From Rosenbergiella metrosideri (GTDB lineage: Bacteria > Pseudomonadota > Gammaproteobacteria > Enterobacterales > Enterobacteriaceae), in the NCBI RefSeq assembly GCF_022602565.1, contig NZ_JALBCV010000019.1:1-57086 (forward strand): DNA of 57,086 nucleotides. The letters run 5' to 3'. The notes beneath the pieces are model-generated. The model saw nothing but the letters and a program-made list of their open reading frames with translations, had not been told where the DNA came from and ran no database searches. Below are positions 28,138-36,956 of the stretch, one piece after another. The position numbers and the translations under genes were made by a program. Position 1 is the stretch's first letter, and every line of letters begins with the position of its first letter.

Positions 28138-30286
28138 ACCTGTAGACAAGACAAAGCTCGGGCGTAAAGTCTATCACTCGCCTCTTGAGGAGATAGCGCT
28201 CAACACGTCTTACCTCCTCGCAGCTCTGCTCCTTGGGCTTATTGCTGGGATTATTTGGCCCAGCTCGTTATGGATAACGTTTCCAGTAATGATCTTTTGG
28301 ATACCCGTTTATCTTTTTAACGAATTTCGCATGCCTTTACGTATGCCCACAGATATGCAGCGTGGTGACCCGTCCACCGAAATGCGCGTACCGGTCAAAA
28401 TGTGGGGGTTTTTACCGGTCACACGTATGCAACGAAAAATGAGTCGTGCCGCCGGTATTTTATACACCGGCTATGAGCGAACATTTGATGCCGGTCGCGA
28501 GTTATGGCTTAGCATGGACGACTTAACTCGCCATTTAATTTTGATGGCCACAACCGGTGCCGGTAAAACTGAAATGCTCTTAGGGTACGTTTTGAATGCT
28601 TTAAGCTGGGGAAAAGGAATGATTTTCTCTGATGGTAAAGCGCAAAACGATGTGTACTTTGCTATAGCTTCACTTGCCCGTCGGTTTGGGCGAGAAGACG
28701 ATGTACGTGTAATTAACTTTATTACCGGCGGTCAGTCTCGATCCCAACGGCTTCTCGATAACGATAAATCACGTCCGCAATCAAACTCGGTCAACCCGTT
28801 TGCCCTGGCCCAAGAAACCTACATTATTCAGCTAATGGACTCCATGTTGCCGCCTGCCGGTAACGATGGAGGCTGGCAAGAAAAAGCAAAAGCGATGATC
28901 CAGGCTTTGGTGATGGGACTCGTTTATAAATGCCGTAAAGAAAATAAAGTCATGTCACAGCGTACTATCCAAGAGTATTTACCTTTAAGGGAGATCGCTA
29001 AACTTTACCAACAAGCAGTTGCGGAAAACTGGCACGATGAGGCAAAGTTACCGCTTAAAAACTACCTCTCTACGCTTGCGGGCTTTGATATGGCCCTTAT
29101 CAACTCACCTTCTGAGTGGTCGGCCGAAGTACTAAACCAACATGGCTATTTGATACAACAATTCACTCGGATGTTGTCGCTATTTAGCGATACTTACGGT
29201 CACGTTTTCGCAAGCGGTGCCGGTGATATAGATTTACGAGACGTCGTTCATAACGACCGCATCCTCGTGATCCTTATTCCCGCACTAGAGCTTTCTTCCA
29301 GTGAAGCCGCAACGCTTGGGCGTCTAACGGTCTCTCAGGCAGCGATGATCCTCAGCCAGGACTTAGGGGAAAAATTAGAAGGAAAGGCAAAAGATATTCT
29401 TATCGTTAAGAAATTTAAGGACCGATTCCCTTTTCTCTGGATAGCCGATGAAGTGGGTGCCTATTACACGGAAACCTTCGGTCACCTCGCTACACAAGTA
29501 CGTTCTCTTGGTTATTCCCTGGTGTTAGCGGGGCAAGATCTTCAGCGTTTAAAATCTGCGGCTGGGGACAAGATTTGGACACTCATTGGTAACATGTTTA
29601 CCCGTGTAGCTGGAACGCTTAATGACCCAAAAGAAACACTTGAGATGTTCCAAAAATCTGGCGGGACTGAATACACCGGCGTTCAAACATCGATGCAACG
29701 ACAAAACGGCATGTTTGGTGAGAGTACGTTTAGAGATACTGATCAAATATCACTGAAAGAAGAGCAACGTATTACCGTCGAGGAAGTACAACAACTCAAT
29801 AAAGGCGAGCAAATAACACTGTTTCAAGGTGATGTCGTTCGAGGCTCTTCACTCTACATTGAAGACGACGATAAAATTTCTAGTAGGGATATTCGTATTA
29901 ATCGATTTATCGAGGTCGCCACACCTAATCTAGACGTTTTAAGAAGCTTTATGACAGTCAGGGAGCGATGGACACTGGCAAGAAACGAAGAAGTAACGCG
30001 TATTCTTTCTATTGGTTTGGGGGATAACGACAAGTCACAACAACGTCACCCTCAGCACGCGAAAATTATTGATAGCATTCTTTATACGATTGCCCACGAA
30101 TTAACAGTTATGGACCTTATAGAAGGCGAAGATACGACGCCTCTAGAGCGTAGTGCCCGGTTATTCTCGTTAACAGCGATCATGCTTAAGGAAACCGGCG
30201 GTCGCTACCAAACGCACTACCCTCAGCCTAAGCGGCTGACAGTTAAAGCAGACGAGCTGAAAAACTACGAACGTCGCGCAGCATAA
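28124..30286 (+). CDS. trbC: TrbC (DotL/IcmO) type IV coupling protein
   Basis: 720 residues. Two membrane spans in the N-terminal part (about 25-65), Walker A ATTGAGKT at about 143-150, and a Walker-B-type segment FPFLWIADEVGAYY at about 435-448, followed by SLVLAGQDLQRLKSA. It is the ATPase that brings the relaxase-DNA complex to the channel. In R64 trbC is followed directly by nikB; here small genes and a Tn3-family insertion lie between. Confidence 0.92.
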   Translation: MKRNKPVDKTKLGRKVYHSPLEEIALNTSYLLAALLLGLIAGIIWPSSLWITFPVMIFWIPVYLFNEFRMPLRMPTDMQRGDPSTEMRVPVKMWGFLPVTRMQRKMSRAAGILYTGYERTFDAGRELWLSMDDLTRHLILMATTGAGKTEMLLGYVLNALSWGKGMIFSDGKAQNDVYFAIASLARRFGREDDVRVINFITGGQSRSQRLLDNDKSRPQSNSVNPFALAQETYIIQLMDSMLPPAGNDGGWQEKAKAMIQALVMGLVYKCRKENKVMSQRTIQEYLPLREIAKLYQQAVAENWHDEAKLPLKNYLSTLAGFDMALINSPSEWSAEVLNQHGYLIQQFTRMLSLFSDTYGHVFASGAGDIDLRDVVHNDRILVILIPALELSSSEAATLGRLTVSQAAMILSQDLGEKLEGKAKDILIVKKFKDRFPFLWIADEVGAYYTETFGHLATQVRSLGYSLVLAGQDLQRLKSAAGDKIWTLIGNMFTRVAGTLNDPKETLEMFQKSGGTEYTGVQTSMQRQNGMFGESTFRDTDQISLKEEQRITVEEVQQLNKGEQITLFQGDVVRGSSLYIEDDDKISSRDIRINRFIEVATPNLDVLRSFMTVRERWTLARNEEVTRILSIGLGDNDKSQQRHPQHAKIIDSILYTIAHELTVMDLIEGEDTTPLERSARLFSLTAIMLKETGGRYQTHYPQPKRLTVKADELKNYERRAA

Positions 30287-30337
30287 CTCCAAGGCGGGAC
30301 CCCCCGCTTTCCCCCTACCCTTAAACAAGGTATTCAT

Positions 30338-30868
30338 ATGATCCGACCTAAGGTCCTAGCCCTCCTCGGGCTAACAGTACTGTGCAGTTTTAGCAGCCAA
30401 GCTAGCCCTAATATTCAAGTAGGATTCAGTCCTGAAGGCTCTGCGCAAGCACTCGTACTCAGCACCATTAACCACGCACAAAAAAGTATAAATCTCTCTG
30501 GTTATAACTTTAGTGCGGCGGACATCGCATCAGCGTTAAGTCGCGCCGCGAAAAGAGGTGTTGAAGTTAAGCTTATTTTAGATGAGAAAAGTAATCGAAA
30601 CCGCTACTCACAAGCTGCAATGAACCTAGTAGTCAATGCCGGGGGAAGTGTACGAACGACGGATAATTATAAAATTCACCATGACAAAGTGATCATAGTG
30701 GACGACAAGACGGTCGAGACAGGGTCTTTTAATTTTACCAAAGCCGCCGAGTATACGAACTCAGAAAATGTTGTCGTCATGCAAGATTTACCTGACGTGG
30801 CAAAAGTCTATTTAAGCCATTGGCGATCTCGATGGGATACGGGTACAAACTGGCAATCAACGTACTAA
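30338..30868 (+). CDS. nuc: Nuc endonuclease (phospholipase D superfamily)
   Basis: 176 residues with a signal peptide (SSQAS). One HKD motif, HxKx4D with His115, Lys117 and Asp122, followed by GSFNFT; a single motif per chain is typical of the Nuc/pKM101 group, which works as a dimer. Periplasmic non-specific nuclease commonly found beside conjugation genes. Just after trbC, with a 50-bp gap. Confidence 0.93.
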   Translation: MIRPKVLALLGLTVLCSFSSQASPNIQVGFSPEGSAQALVLSTINHAQKSINLSGYNFSAADIASALSRAAKRGVEVKLILDEKSNRNRYSQAAMNLVVNAGGSVRTTDNYKIHHDKVIIVDDKTVETGSFNFTKAAEYTNSENVVVMQDLPDVAKVYLSHWRSRWDTGTNWQSTY

Positions 30869-30876
30869 GGGCTGTT

Positions 30877-31131
30877 ATGTCTAGACCAATCAGAACACTT
30901 CCAAAAAAAGATCCGACCGGCAAAGCAAGAATGACTACAAAAGAATTCGCTATTGTTTTGGGGGTCCCCGAGCTGGAACTAGGTCAAGCCTATGCAACGT
31001 CAGGCAATTATCAAGGGTTAAAACTACCCGAATCTGTCTTCAAAAATAGCCGCCGTACGCGCTCGTTAGCTTGGAACGAGTGTATCGATTTTGCCGAACT
31101 GTTTTTTTCAACATTCAATAAACCTCAATAA
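30877..31131 (+). CDS. Small protein with excisionase-like helix-turn-helix
   Basis: 84 residues from ATG 30877 (8 bp after nuc). An upstream in-frame start would overlap nuc and lacks a ribosome site. MTTKEFAIVLGVPELELGQA followed by LPESVF and RRTRSLAWNEC looks like a short winged-helix of the excisionase/MerR type. It shows recognisable similarity to the small gene split by the transposon (LP.SV, SR, similar spacing), so the two may be distant paralogues. DNA-binding is inference. Confidence 0.65.
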   Translation: MSRPIRTLPKKDPTGKARMTTKEFAIVLGVPELELGQAYATSGNYQGLKLPESVFKNSRRTRSLAWNECIDFAELFFSTFNKPQ

Positions 31132-31150
31132 TCAACGTCAAAGGATAAGT

Positions 31151-31483
31151 ATGAATCGTAAACGCATCATTTCAGCGTTCGTCTTCGCATGTTCAGTAGG
31201 CGGCGTAAACTCAGCCAGCGCAAGCGTCGCCCAGCCTGAACAATCTCAGCTAAACCGTGTTTTGGAGTCTCAAAACACGACAAACACACTGCTCACGCAA
31301 ATTCTTATGACGCTTAAACAAGGCCAGGCCAACAGCGTGCAGGGTGACGACAAAACCAATTGCTTCGCCGGTGAAAAAACTTACTCCCAAGGCTTTGTTA
31401 TTACGATGTCGGATAACACTGTCATGCGGTGTGACATGAAAAACGGTCACCCTCAATGGGTCAATAACGCTATAGTCTATTAA
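31151..31483 (+). CDS. DUF1496-like exported protein
   Basis: 110 residues from ATG 31151 (AAGGATA ahead) with a signal peptide (NSASAS). A short coiled stretch (SQLNRVLESQNTTNTLLTQI) precedes a C-terminal motif NCFAGEKTYSQGFVI ... RCDM that fits the DUF1496 (YnjH-like) family, with two conserved cysteines. Function unknown; periplasmic, perhaps envelope assembly. Confidence 0.75.
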   Translation: MNRKRIISAFVFACSVGGVNSASASVAQPEQSQLNRVLESQNTTNTLLTQILMTLKQGQANSVQGDDKTNCFAGEKTYSQGFVITMSDNTVMRCDMKNGHPQWVNNAIVY

Positions 31484-31497
31484 TCGGGGGCATAAGA

Positions 31498-31788
31498 ATG
31501 ACAGGACAAAATATGACGTGCTCTGAGTGTAGGACTGACATCCCAGTAGGCGCGAAAGTATGTAGAGGATGCCATGCTGAAATCAGTTACGGCACACCTG
31601 GTGAGTTACTACTTGTAAGCGCCGGTGCCTGGGTTGGGATAGGCTTTTATTTAAATTCCCACTTTGCGTGGTCCAGCAATATTTCTACCGTTGTAGCCAT
31701 TGGCGGGTTTGTAGCGACAGTCTTACTACTGGCTAAGGTATTCAAGAACGACGTGAGATTTACCCGAGAAAAAAAGCAAAACAAATAG
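31498..31788 (+). CDS. Zinc-ribbon membrane protein
   Basis: 96 residues: N-terminal zinc ribbon with CSECRTDIPVGAKVCRGC (two CxxC pairs), then two membrane spans (about 40-58 and 65-83) and a basic tail. Last gene of the rightward transfer block, ended by a strong terminator. No more specific assignment is possible. Confidence 0.75.
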   Translation: MTGQNMTCSECRTDIPVGAKVCRGCHAEISYGTPGELLLVSAGAWVGIGFYLNSHFAWSSNISTVVAIGGFVATVLLLAKVFKNDVRFTREKKQNK

Positions 31789-31800
31789 CGTTGCTACAGA

Positions 31801-31828
31801 AAACCGCCTAATAGGCGGTTTTTTTTTT
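31801..31828 (+). terminator. Terminator of the transfer block
   Basis: Stem AAACCGCCT/AGGCGGTTT, 3-nt loop, followed by a run of about nine T. Ends the rightward transcription unit that starts near 4 kb. Confidence 0.92.
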
Positions 31829-31872
31829 GTCCGAATATATCGAGGCTTAACCCTTACGGCGCCTCTAGGGGC

Positions 31873-32142
31873 TTATCGAGGGTAATACGGGTGCATAAAC
31901 CAATCCATAATGAGGATTTTGTTATCGTTACTGAGTCTTTCTGCGGCCCGGATAAAATCAAAATTCACAGTGCGGCCGAACCAAATAGACAGAAAAAAAT
32001 CCACTAAGATGAGCTCACCACTGCTTAAAGGTAAGCCTTCAGATGATTTCAGCGTTGTCTTCATAGCGTCCAGGTCCCAATACGCCGCGATATCGGGAAA
32101 ACCTTCTAACATAGCTTTAAATCTGCGTTTTTCTTCAATCAT
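31873..32142 (-). CDS. Hypothetical protein
   Basis: 89 residues (MIEEKRRFKAMLEGFPDI...), slightly acidic, no motif or membrane span that I recognise. Convergent with the transfer block. In the ancestral plasmid it would be the last gene of the leftward nikA-nikB series. Confidence 0.55.
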   Translation of the reverse strand: MIEEKRRFKAMLEGFPDIAAYWDLDAMKTTLKSSEGLPLSSGELILVDFFLSIWFGRTVNFDFIRAAERLSNDNKILIMDWFMHPYYPR

Positions 32143-32197
32143 GATGATCTCTCATTTGATGTCATATCAAGTGGGTTGTTTGTTTTCACAGTCGTTG

Positions 32198-32409
32198 ATT
32201 AATATTTGACGTATAGAACTATGATTTTTCCGTCTATTAGGTACCTTTGTCTGCCAAGATCAGAAAGCATCATCTCTAGGCATAAAGAAATCAGGGGACT
32301 TTTCTACATGTTTAGGGAACGAAAACCAAGGATAAAGCTTAGTAATTAAATTCTTATCCTCAATTAATGAGTAAGGAGCGCTAGGCCAAGGGTCCATGAC
32401 GACGTTCAT
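32198..32409. repeat. Tandem duplication, copy 1 (212 bp)
   Basis: Same length as copy 2 (32416-32627), with about 14 substitutions and no gaps by eye (about 93 % identity). Only six bases separate the copies. The unit covers the 3' part of the 93-residue gene plus downstream sequence. This copy has lost the 5' part of the gene. Confidence 0.92.
32260..32409 (-). pseudogene. 3' remnant of the duplicated 93-residue gene
   Basis: Open for 49 codons from an internal Met (MNVVMDPWP...) to the same stop as its intact neighbour. It matches the C-terminal half of the 93-residue protein, with a few substitutions (RTPYSLIKDK becomes SAPYSLIEDK). It has no ribosome site of its own except inside the duplication, so it is probably a non-expressed remnant. 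Confidence 0.6.
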
Positions 32410-32415
32410 TAGTTA

Positions 32416-32627
32416 ATTAATATTTGACGTATAGAACAATGATTTTTCCGTCTATTAGGTACCTTTGTCTGCCAGGATCAGAAAACATCGTCTCTAGGTA
32501 TAAAGAAATCAGGGGACTTTTCTATATATTTAGCGAACGAAAACCAAGGATAAAGATTAGTAATCAGATTCTTATCCTTAATTAATGAGTAAGGAGTTCT
32601 AGGCCAAGGGTCCATGACGACGTTCAT
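32416..32627. repeat. Tandem duplication, copy 2 (212 bp)
   Basis: Partner of 32198-32409. This copy is continuous with the intact 93-residue gene. Confidence 0.92.
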
Positions 32628-32759
32628 CTTTAATATGGTCATAGCTCTGCTTTTAATTGGAGCAAACTCTTTCTTTTCTTGGAGATAGGCCTTTAAGACC
32701 TGAGGATCTTGCAAAGCCTTAAATTTCACTTTCGTGTAGGGTATTCCTTTGATTTTCAT
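32478..32759 (-). CDS. Hypothetical protein, 93 residues
   Basis: Basic protein with no recognised family. The opening (TKVKFKALQDPQVLKAYLQE) resembles the N-terminal helix seen ahead of the HTH in XRE/HigA-type regulators, but no HTH follows. The C-terminal half is rich in Pro, Trp and Phe. It begins 52 bp after the stop of the transposon-split gene, so it belonged to the same leftward series before the insertion. Confidence 0.55.
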   Translation of the reverse strand: MKIKGIPYTKVKFKALQDPQVLKAYLQEKKEFAPIKSRAMTILKMNVVMDPWPRTPYSLIKDKNLITNLYPWFSFAKYIEKSPDFFIPRDDVF

Positions 32760-32810
32760 TATTCGAATCGACCTATGTGAAGGAGAGCTGAGGATAACAA
32801 GGTTATTTTG

Positions 32811-32913
32811 TTAAGGCTTCCTCGCCTCTTTAATCTTGTTTACGAAAGTTATAACGTCTGAGTAGGGAAAACGATAATGCTCTTTACCTCTCGATAGGGT
32901 CTTTACAGAATGA
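32811..32913 (-). pseudogene. Transposon-split small gene, 3' part
   Basis: Reading leftward from the AATGA duplication, the frame continues from the 5' part at 45035-45176: LPH joins to SVKTLSRGKEHYRF..., ending KIKEARKP and TAA at 32811-32813. The restored protein is about 79 residues. Joining through one copy of AATGA restores the frame exactly, which supports both the gene and the insertion boundaries. Confidence 0.85.
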
Positions 32914-32951
32914 GGGGTTTGAGGGCCAATGGGGCGAAAACCTACGCTAAG
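32914..32951 (+). repeat. Left terminal inverted repeat (Tn3 family)
   Basis: Starts GGGGTTTGAGGGCCAATGGG and ends ACGCTAAG, 38 bp. Differs from the internal repeat at three positions and from the right outer repeat at two. It overlaps the 3' end of tnpA, as is usual for this family. Confidence 0.92.
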
Positions 32952-35900
32952 CGTCTATATATTCGTTAACCTGTTGATTTAACGGTCTTAGCTCACCTTT
33001 CATCACATTTTCAGACAAGGTGAATGAGTAATGACCTAACATATTGATATGGCCATGCATCAATGGTGATAATCTTGACATGTCTTCTTCATTAATTTCA
33101 GTAGGCTGGCTATCAGTATTAATATGTCCAAGGGCTTCCTGCATATACAGCGTATTCCATAAAACAGTAGCATTTGTTACCAGTCCCAACGATCCCAGTT
33201 GATCCTCTTGCCCTTCGCGATAGCGCTTTCTGATTTCGCCACGTTGGCCATGACAAATGGCGCGAGCCAAACTATGTCTTCCTTCACCCCGGTTTAGTTG
33301 CGTTAGTATTCGGCGGCGGTAATCTTCATCATCAATATAATTCAACAGATACAGCGTTTTATTTATTCGCCCCGCTTCAATGATGGCCTGTGCCAGACTG
33401 GACGGACGCGTGCTCTTCAATAAACTACGGATTAACTCTGATGCTTGTACAGTACCCAGCTTAAGAGAGCCTGCAATCCGCATCATATCGTCCCAGTTAG
33501 CCTCAACCAGTGCCAGATTAATGCAACCACGGGCCAGTTCATCGAGAGGACCATAATTTGCATTTTTATCCACTCGCCAGAAAACGGCATCTCCGGAGTC
33601 CGCCAGACGGGGAGAAAACTGGTATCCCAACAGCCAGAACAGACCGAATATCAAATCGCTGGCACCTGCTGTATCAGTCATAATTTCCTGTGGATTCAAC
33701 CCCGTTTGCTGTTCAAGTAAACCTTCCAGAACAAAGATTGAGTCCCTCAAGGTGCCCGGTACAATAATGCCGTGAAAACCAGAAAACTGATCGGAAATAA
33801 AGTTGTACCAGGTAATTCCCCGATTGGAGCCAAAGTATTTTCGATTAGGTCCAGCGTTAATTGTTTTTACTGGCGTCACAAAACGCATACCGTCAGCAGA
33901 AGCAACCTCTCCACCACCCCATAGCTGTGCTAGACCTAAGGTTGCCTGATAATCAACCAAGCGGGCATTAGCTTTGATAAGCGTTTCGGCCCGAAAATAA
34001 TTTTGTTTAACCCAGCTCAGGCGATGTCAGGTTAATGATGGAATATTGTGCTTAATCAATGGTTCAAAGCCAATATTGCAGGCTTCTGACAGCAATACGG
34101 CACAAATGCTGACATGCAGATCTTTTGCTCGCGCATTGGATTCGCTGACATGAGTAAATTCTTCGGCAAATCCTGTGTGGGCATTGATTTCCAGCAATAG
34201 CTCCGTCAGATCCACCAAGGGTAAAAGACGTCTGACTTGCCTGTTTAGAGCTATCAGGCTGGGTGGTTCATCCAGTTTCTCAAGGCTGCTGATAATCAGC
34301 GTAGGATGTTTCCCTGCGTGGTCGATATGAACTGACGCATTATCATTAAAACCATCAGCTACCGTTTTCCAGGCATAATCTAACTGCTGAGCCAGCTTTT
34401 CTGTTGCCTGCCGAGCATTTACAGGGTGACCTAATGCTCGACAGACAGGAACCCGTTGGGCTTGCCATTCTGTCCCTTGTAACAGTTTTGACCGTGGATC
34501 ACCCCAACGATCGCTATTTTCAAGGTAAATATCTCGCCGCCTTAATGCATCCTGAAACCGTTCCAGTAGACATAGTGAATAGCCAGGTCGTCTCACTCGG
34601 CCTTCTTCGTCAAAGACCAGTCGTTTCCAGGCACCGGTGATAATGTTTTTCGGTGCATCGTCAAGTATGTGCTTTCTTGAAGTGCCTAGTGACGATAAAT
34701 AGTTAAAGGCTGCCAGGGTCTGTTCTCCCGCTGGGGCTGCCCGAAAAGTTAACTCTCGGAGCACTCTGGGCAGAAAACGGCGAACGCGTCCATATTGTTC
34801 AATCATTTCATCGTGGAAGTTATTGTCTGCCGGCCGAGCCAACTCGTTGACCATTTTGACAGACTCAGCCAGTCTTTCTTTGGGAATGCAGGAAAAAATC
34901 GATTTTCGGAGGTGCGCATCATCGATTACCTCATCCAGCAGGAGCGCACAGGCTTTTGCCAGCATTAACGAAGAGCGGTCCAGATCCTTCAGCGTTCTCA
35001 GCCGTTTCTTTTGCCCCACTTTTTTAGCCTCTCCCGCAATATTAGTGATCAGCATATCCAAAACATCGATGGCTTCATCCAGCGCAGTGACCTCCAATGA
35101 TTTAACAAAGGCAATAAGTATCGCTGTACGTTTATTTGTGGGCATACGAGCTATCTTTTTTACCGAGGTAACATTGGCATAGCGCGCAAGACTTTTTAGC
35201 TGAGCAGGTGGAAGGCCTGTAAAATCAAGTTGCTGAAAACCCAGTTGGTGCAATTTATTATAACGATCCAGTGCATCATTAAACGCAGGACTACTGATTG
35301 TCACTGGACCTTTTTTCAGTTGCTCGAACATGGATACTCTCTGGCCTTCACTAAAGATCAGTAATTCATCCAGTTGTTGTTTCTGTTCATCATTGGGCAA
35401 TGCCAGTAATCGCTGCCAAAGTCGGTTAGCTGCTCGTTCGCGGATTTCGGTGATCACTCGTGTGAGTGTTGTGGCTCCTGGTAATAAAATTTTATGCTGT
35501 ACCAGCCATGCAGTGGCGAAATCGAACATCAGGCTGGGGCGTTCATTGCTAATCCATGCGCGGGTATACAACAACCGGTTCAGCCTAAATGTCCACGGAA
35601 ACTCCCCGAATTCATGATAGTGATAATACTTTTTAATTTGGGCGTAATGCTCCCAACGGGTTGGTTCTCGTTTTGCGTATTCTGCCAGAATCTCAGTCCG
35701 GCTGATTGAAAGCTGCCTGGCAACAAAGGCTTGTACGTTGTGCGGAACCAGAGTCAAATCAGCCAGGAACGCGCCTAAAAATCGGACTGATGTCAGTTGA
35801 AGGGCTATACCAAGACGGTTCTGATCTCCTCGTCGTTGTGCTATGAATGCCAGGTCATTTTCATCCAGAATAAAATAGCGGGACAGTTGCACCTCATTCG

Positions 35901-35961
35901 GTTCCGCTGCATAACGTCCATAATTTTGCTTCTGCTCTTCGGTCAAAAAATCAATAGGCAT
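32947..35961 (-). pseudogene. tnpA: Tn3-family transposase with in-frame stop
   Basis: Continuous frame of about 1004 codons from ATG 35961 (AAGGAG six bases ahead) to 32947, interrupted only by TGA at 34027-34029. The family has Arg here (LT-R-HRLSWV), so CGA to TGA is the likely change. N-terminal DUF4158-like region, then the DDE domain: ADGMRF, the TDTAGASD segment and the Glu of LYMQEAL are all still present downstream of the stop, along with NRGEGRHSLARAI. Without read-through the product lacks the catalytic domain, so the copy is probably inactive on its own, though tnpR is intact. Standard length for a Tn3 transposase. Confidence 0.93.
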
Positions 35962-35979
35962 TAAGCACTCCTTGCGCAA

Positions 35980-36120
35980 CTATGACTTAGGTCTATTTTT
36001 AACTATCTCAAATGTTATAAATTTTGAGACCGCTAAAAATGGCATCAAACATAAGTATCAAAAATCGTGATTTATACCTTATGATACTACGTAGTATCAA
36101 TATCGATTTTTGAGACCAAT
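35980..36120. other. Putative res site and divergent tnpA/tnpR promoters
   Basis: AT-rich 140-bp gap between divergent tnpA and tnpR with several partly palindromic stretches, including GATACTACGTAGTATC (a perfect 16-bp palindrome near 36081) and two copies of a TTTTGAGACC motif (near 36014 and 36108). In Tn3-type transposons this gap holds the three resolvase-binding subsites and both promoters. Confidence 0.7.
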
Positions 36121-36684
36121 ATGGCATTACTGGGGTATGCAAGAGTATCAACCAGTCATCAAAAACTGACGCAGCAGCTCACAGAGCTGAAATCTGTCGG
36201 TATCAGAGATGACAGAATTTTTACTGACACGATGTCGGGAGCCACGGATGAACGCGAAGGGTTACAACGGCTGCTTGCCCGTGCCGAAAAAGACGACATC
36301 ATCATTTGTACAAAAATGGACAGGCTTGGCCGCAATACAGCGGATATGATCCACATTGTGGACGCCTGTTACAAAAAGGGGATCGCCATTCGTTTTCTGG
36401 AGAATGGACTGAGTACTGAAGGTACTATGGGGAAAATGGTGATTCAGATACTCGCGGCTGTCGCTGAAGCTGAACGTGAGCGCATCCTCGAACGCACCAA
36501 CGATGGTCGGCTGGTTGCTATGGCCGCTGGTGTTAAGTTTGGCCGTAAACCTCATCAAAAATCAGCAATGGTACGGGAACTTATCAGCCAGGGTGCCACC
36601 GTTAAACTCATCATAGAGAAAACGGGTATTTCTCGTGCAACGTATTTCAGAATAAAAAAACTCACCCGCCATTCAACAGATTGA
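36121..36684 (+). CDS. tnpR: Tn3-family resolvase
   Basis: 187 residues, serine recombinase. Catalytic Ser10 lies in YARVSTSHQ; the downstream MDRLGRNTADM motif, the E-helix region VAEAERERILERTNDG and a C-terminal Hin-type HTH (TVKLIIEKTGISRATYFRI) are intact. Resolves cointegrates at res. Divergent from tnpA, as in the Tn3 subgroup. Confidence 0.95.
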   Translation: MALLGYARVSTSHQKLTQQLTELKSVGIRDDRIFTDTMSGATDEREGLQRLLARAEKDDIIICTKMDRLGRNTADMIHIVDACYKKGIAIRFLENGLSTEGTMGKMVIQILAAVAEAERERILERTNDGRLVAMAAGVKFGRKPHQKSAMVRELISQGATVKLIIEKTGISRATYFRIKKLTRHSTD

Positions 36685-36747
36685 GACCTTAAAAATTTTC
36701 TGAAGGCCCTGACAATTTAAATCTGGTTGAGGAAGCAGGAACTTTTG

Positions 36748-36776
36748 TTGCGCACATCGCGATTTTCACCTATGAT
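36748..36776 (+). promoter_or_regulatory. Promoter of the fluoride operon
   Basis: TTGCGC at 36748-36753, 17 bp, TATGAT at 36771-36776. Predicted transcription start falls just before the riboswitch. Confidence 0.75.
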
Positions 36777-36785
36777 TTTTATCAA

Positions 36786-36844
36786 GGTGATGGTGTTCCA
36801 CCTTTCCCAACCGCCGGACTCTTCAGTTCGGATGATGACGCCTG
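36786..36844 (+). promoter_or_regulatory. Fluoride riboswitch (crcB motif)
   Basis: Begins GGTGATGGTGTTCCACC, continues with CCCAACCGCC, a variable hairpin, and ends GATGATGACGCCTG. These are the conserved pieces of the crcB/fluoride aptamer (GGNGAUGG, CCAACCGCC-type segment, UGAUGACGCC). It lies at the 5' end of an operon for pyrophosphatase, stress protein, enolase and CrcB, the typical fluoride regulon. Binding of fluoride with Mg2+ turns expression on. Confidence 0.93.
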
Positions 36845-36956
36845 ATATACATTTTTGCTTTTCTCCTTAGGCACGTATGTCAGGTACTCTTATGAAAAAA
36901 ATTCTTTGTAGTCACTCATCCATGCATTGCTCACCTTATTTATTAAAGGTGTCGCT

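Noticed and set aside
32478-32759. HigA/XRE antitoxin
   Set aside because: Only the N-terminal helix resembles such proteins; no helix-turn-helix and no toxin gene next to it.
32947-33960. Separate transposase gene for the C-terminal part
   Set aside because: The frame is continuous upstream of its first Met up to the TGA; it is the second part of one tnpA.
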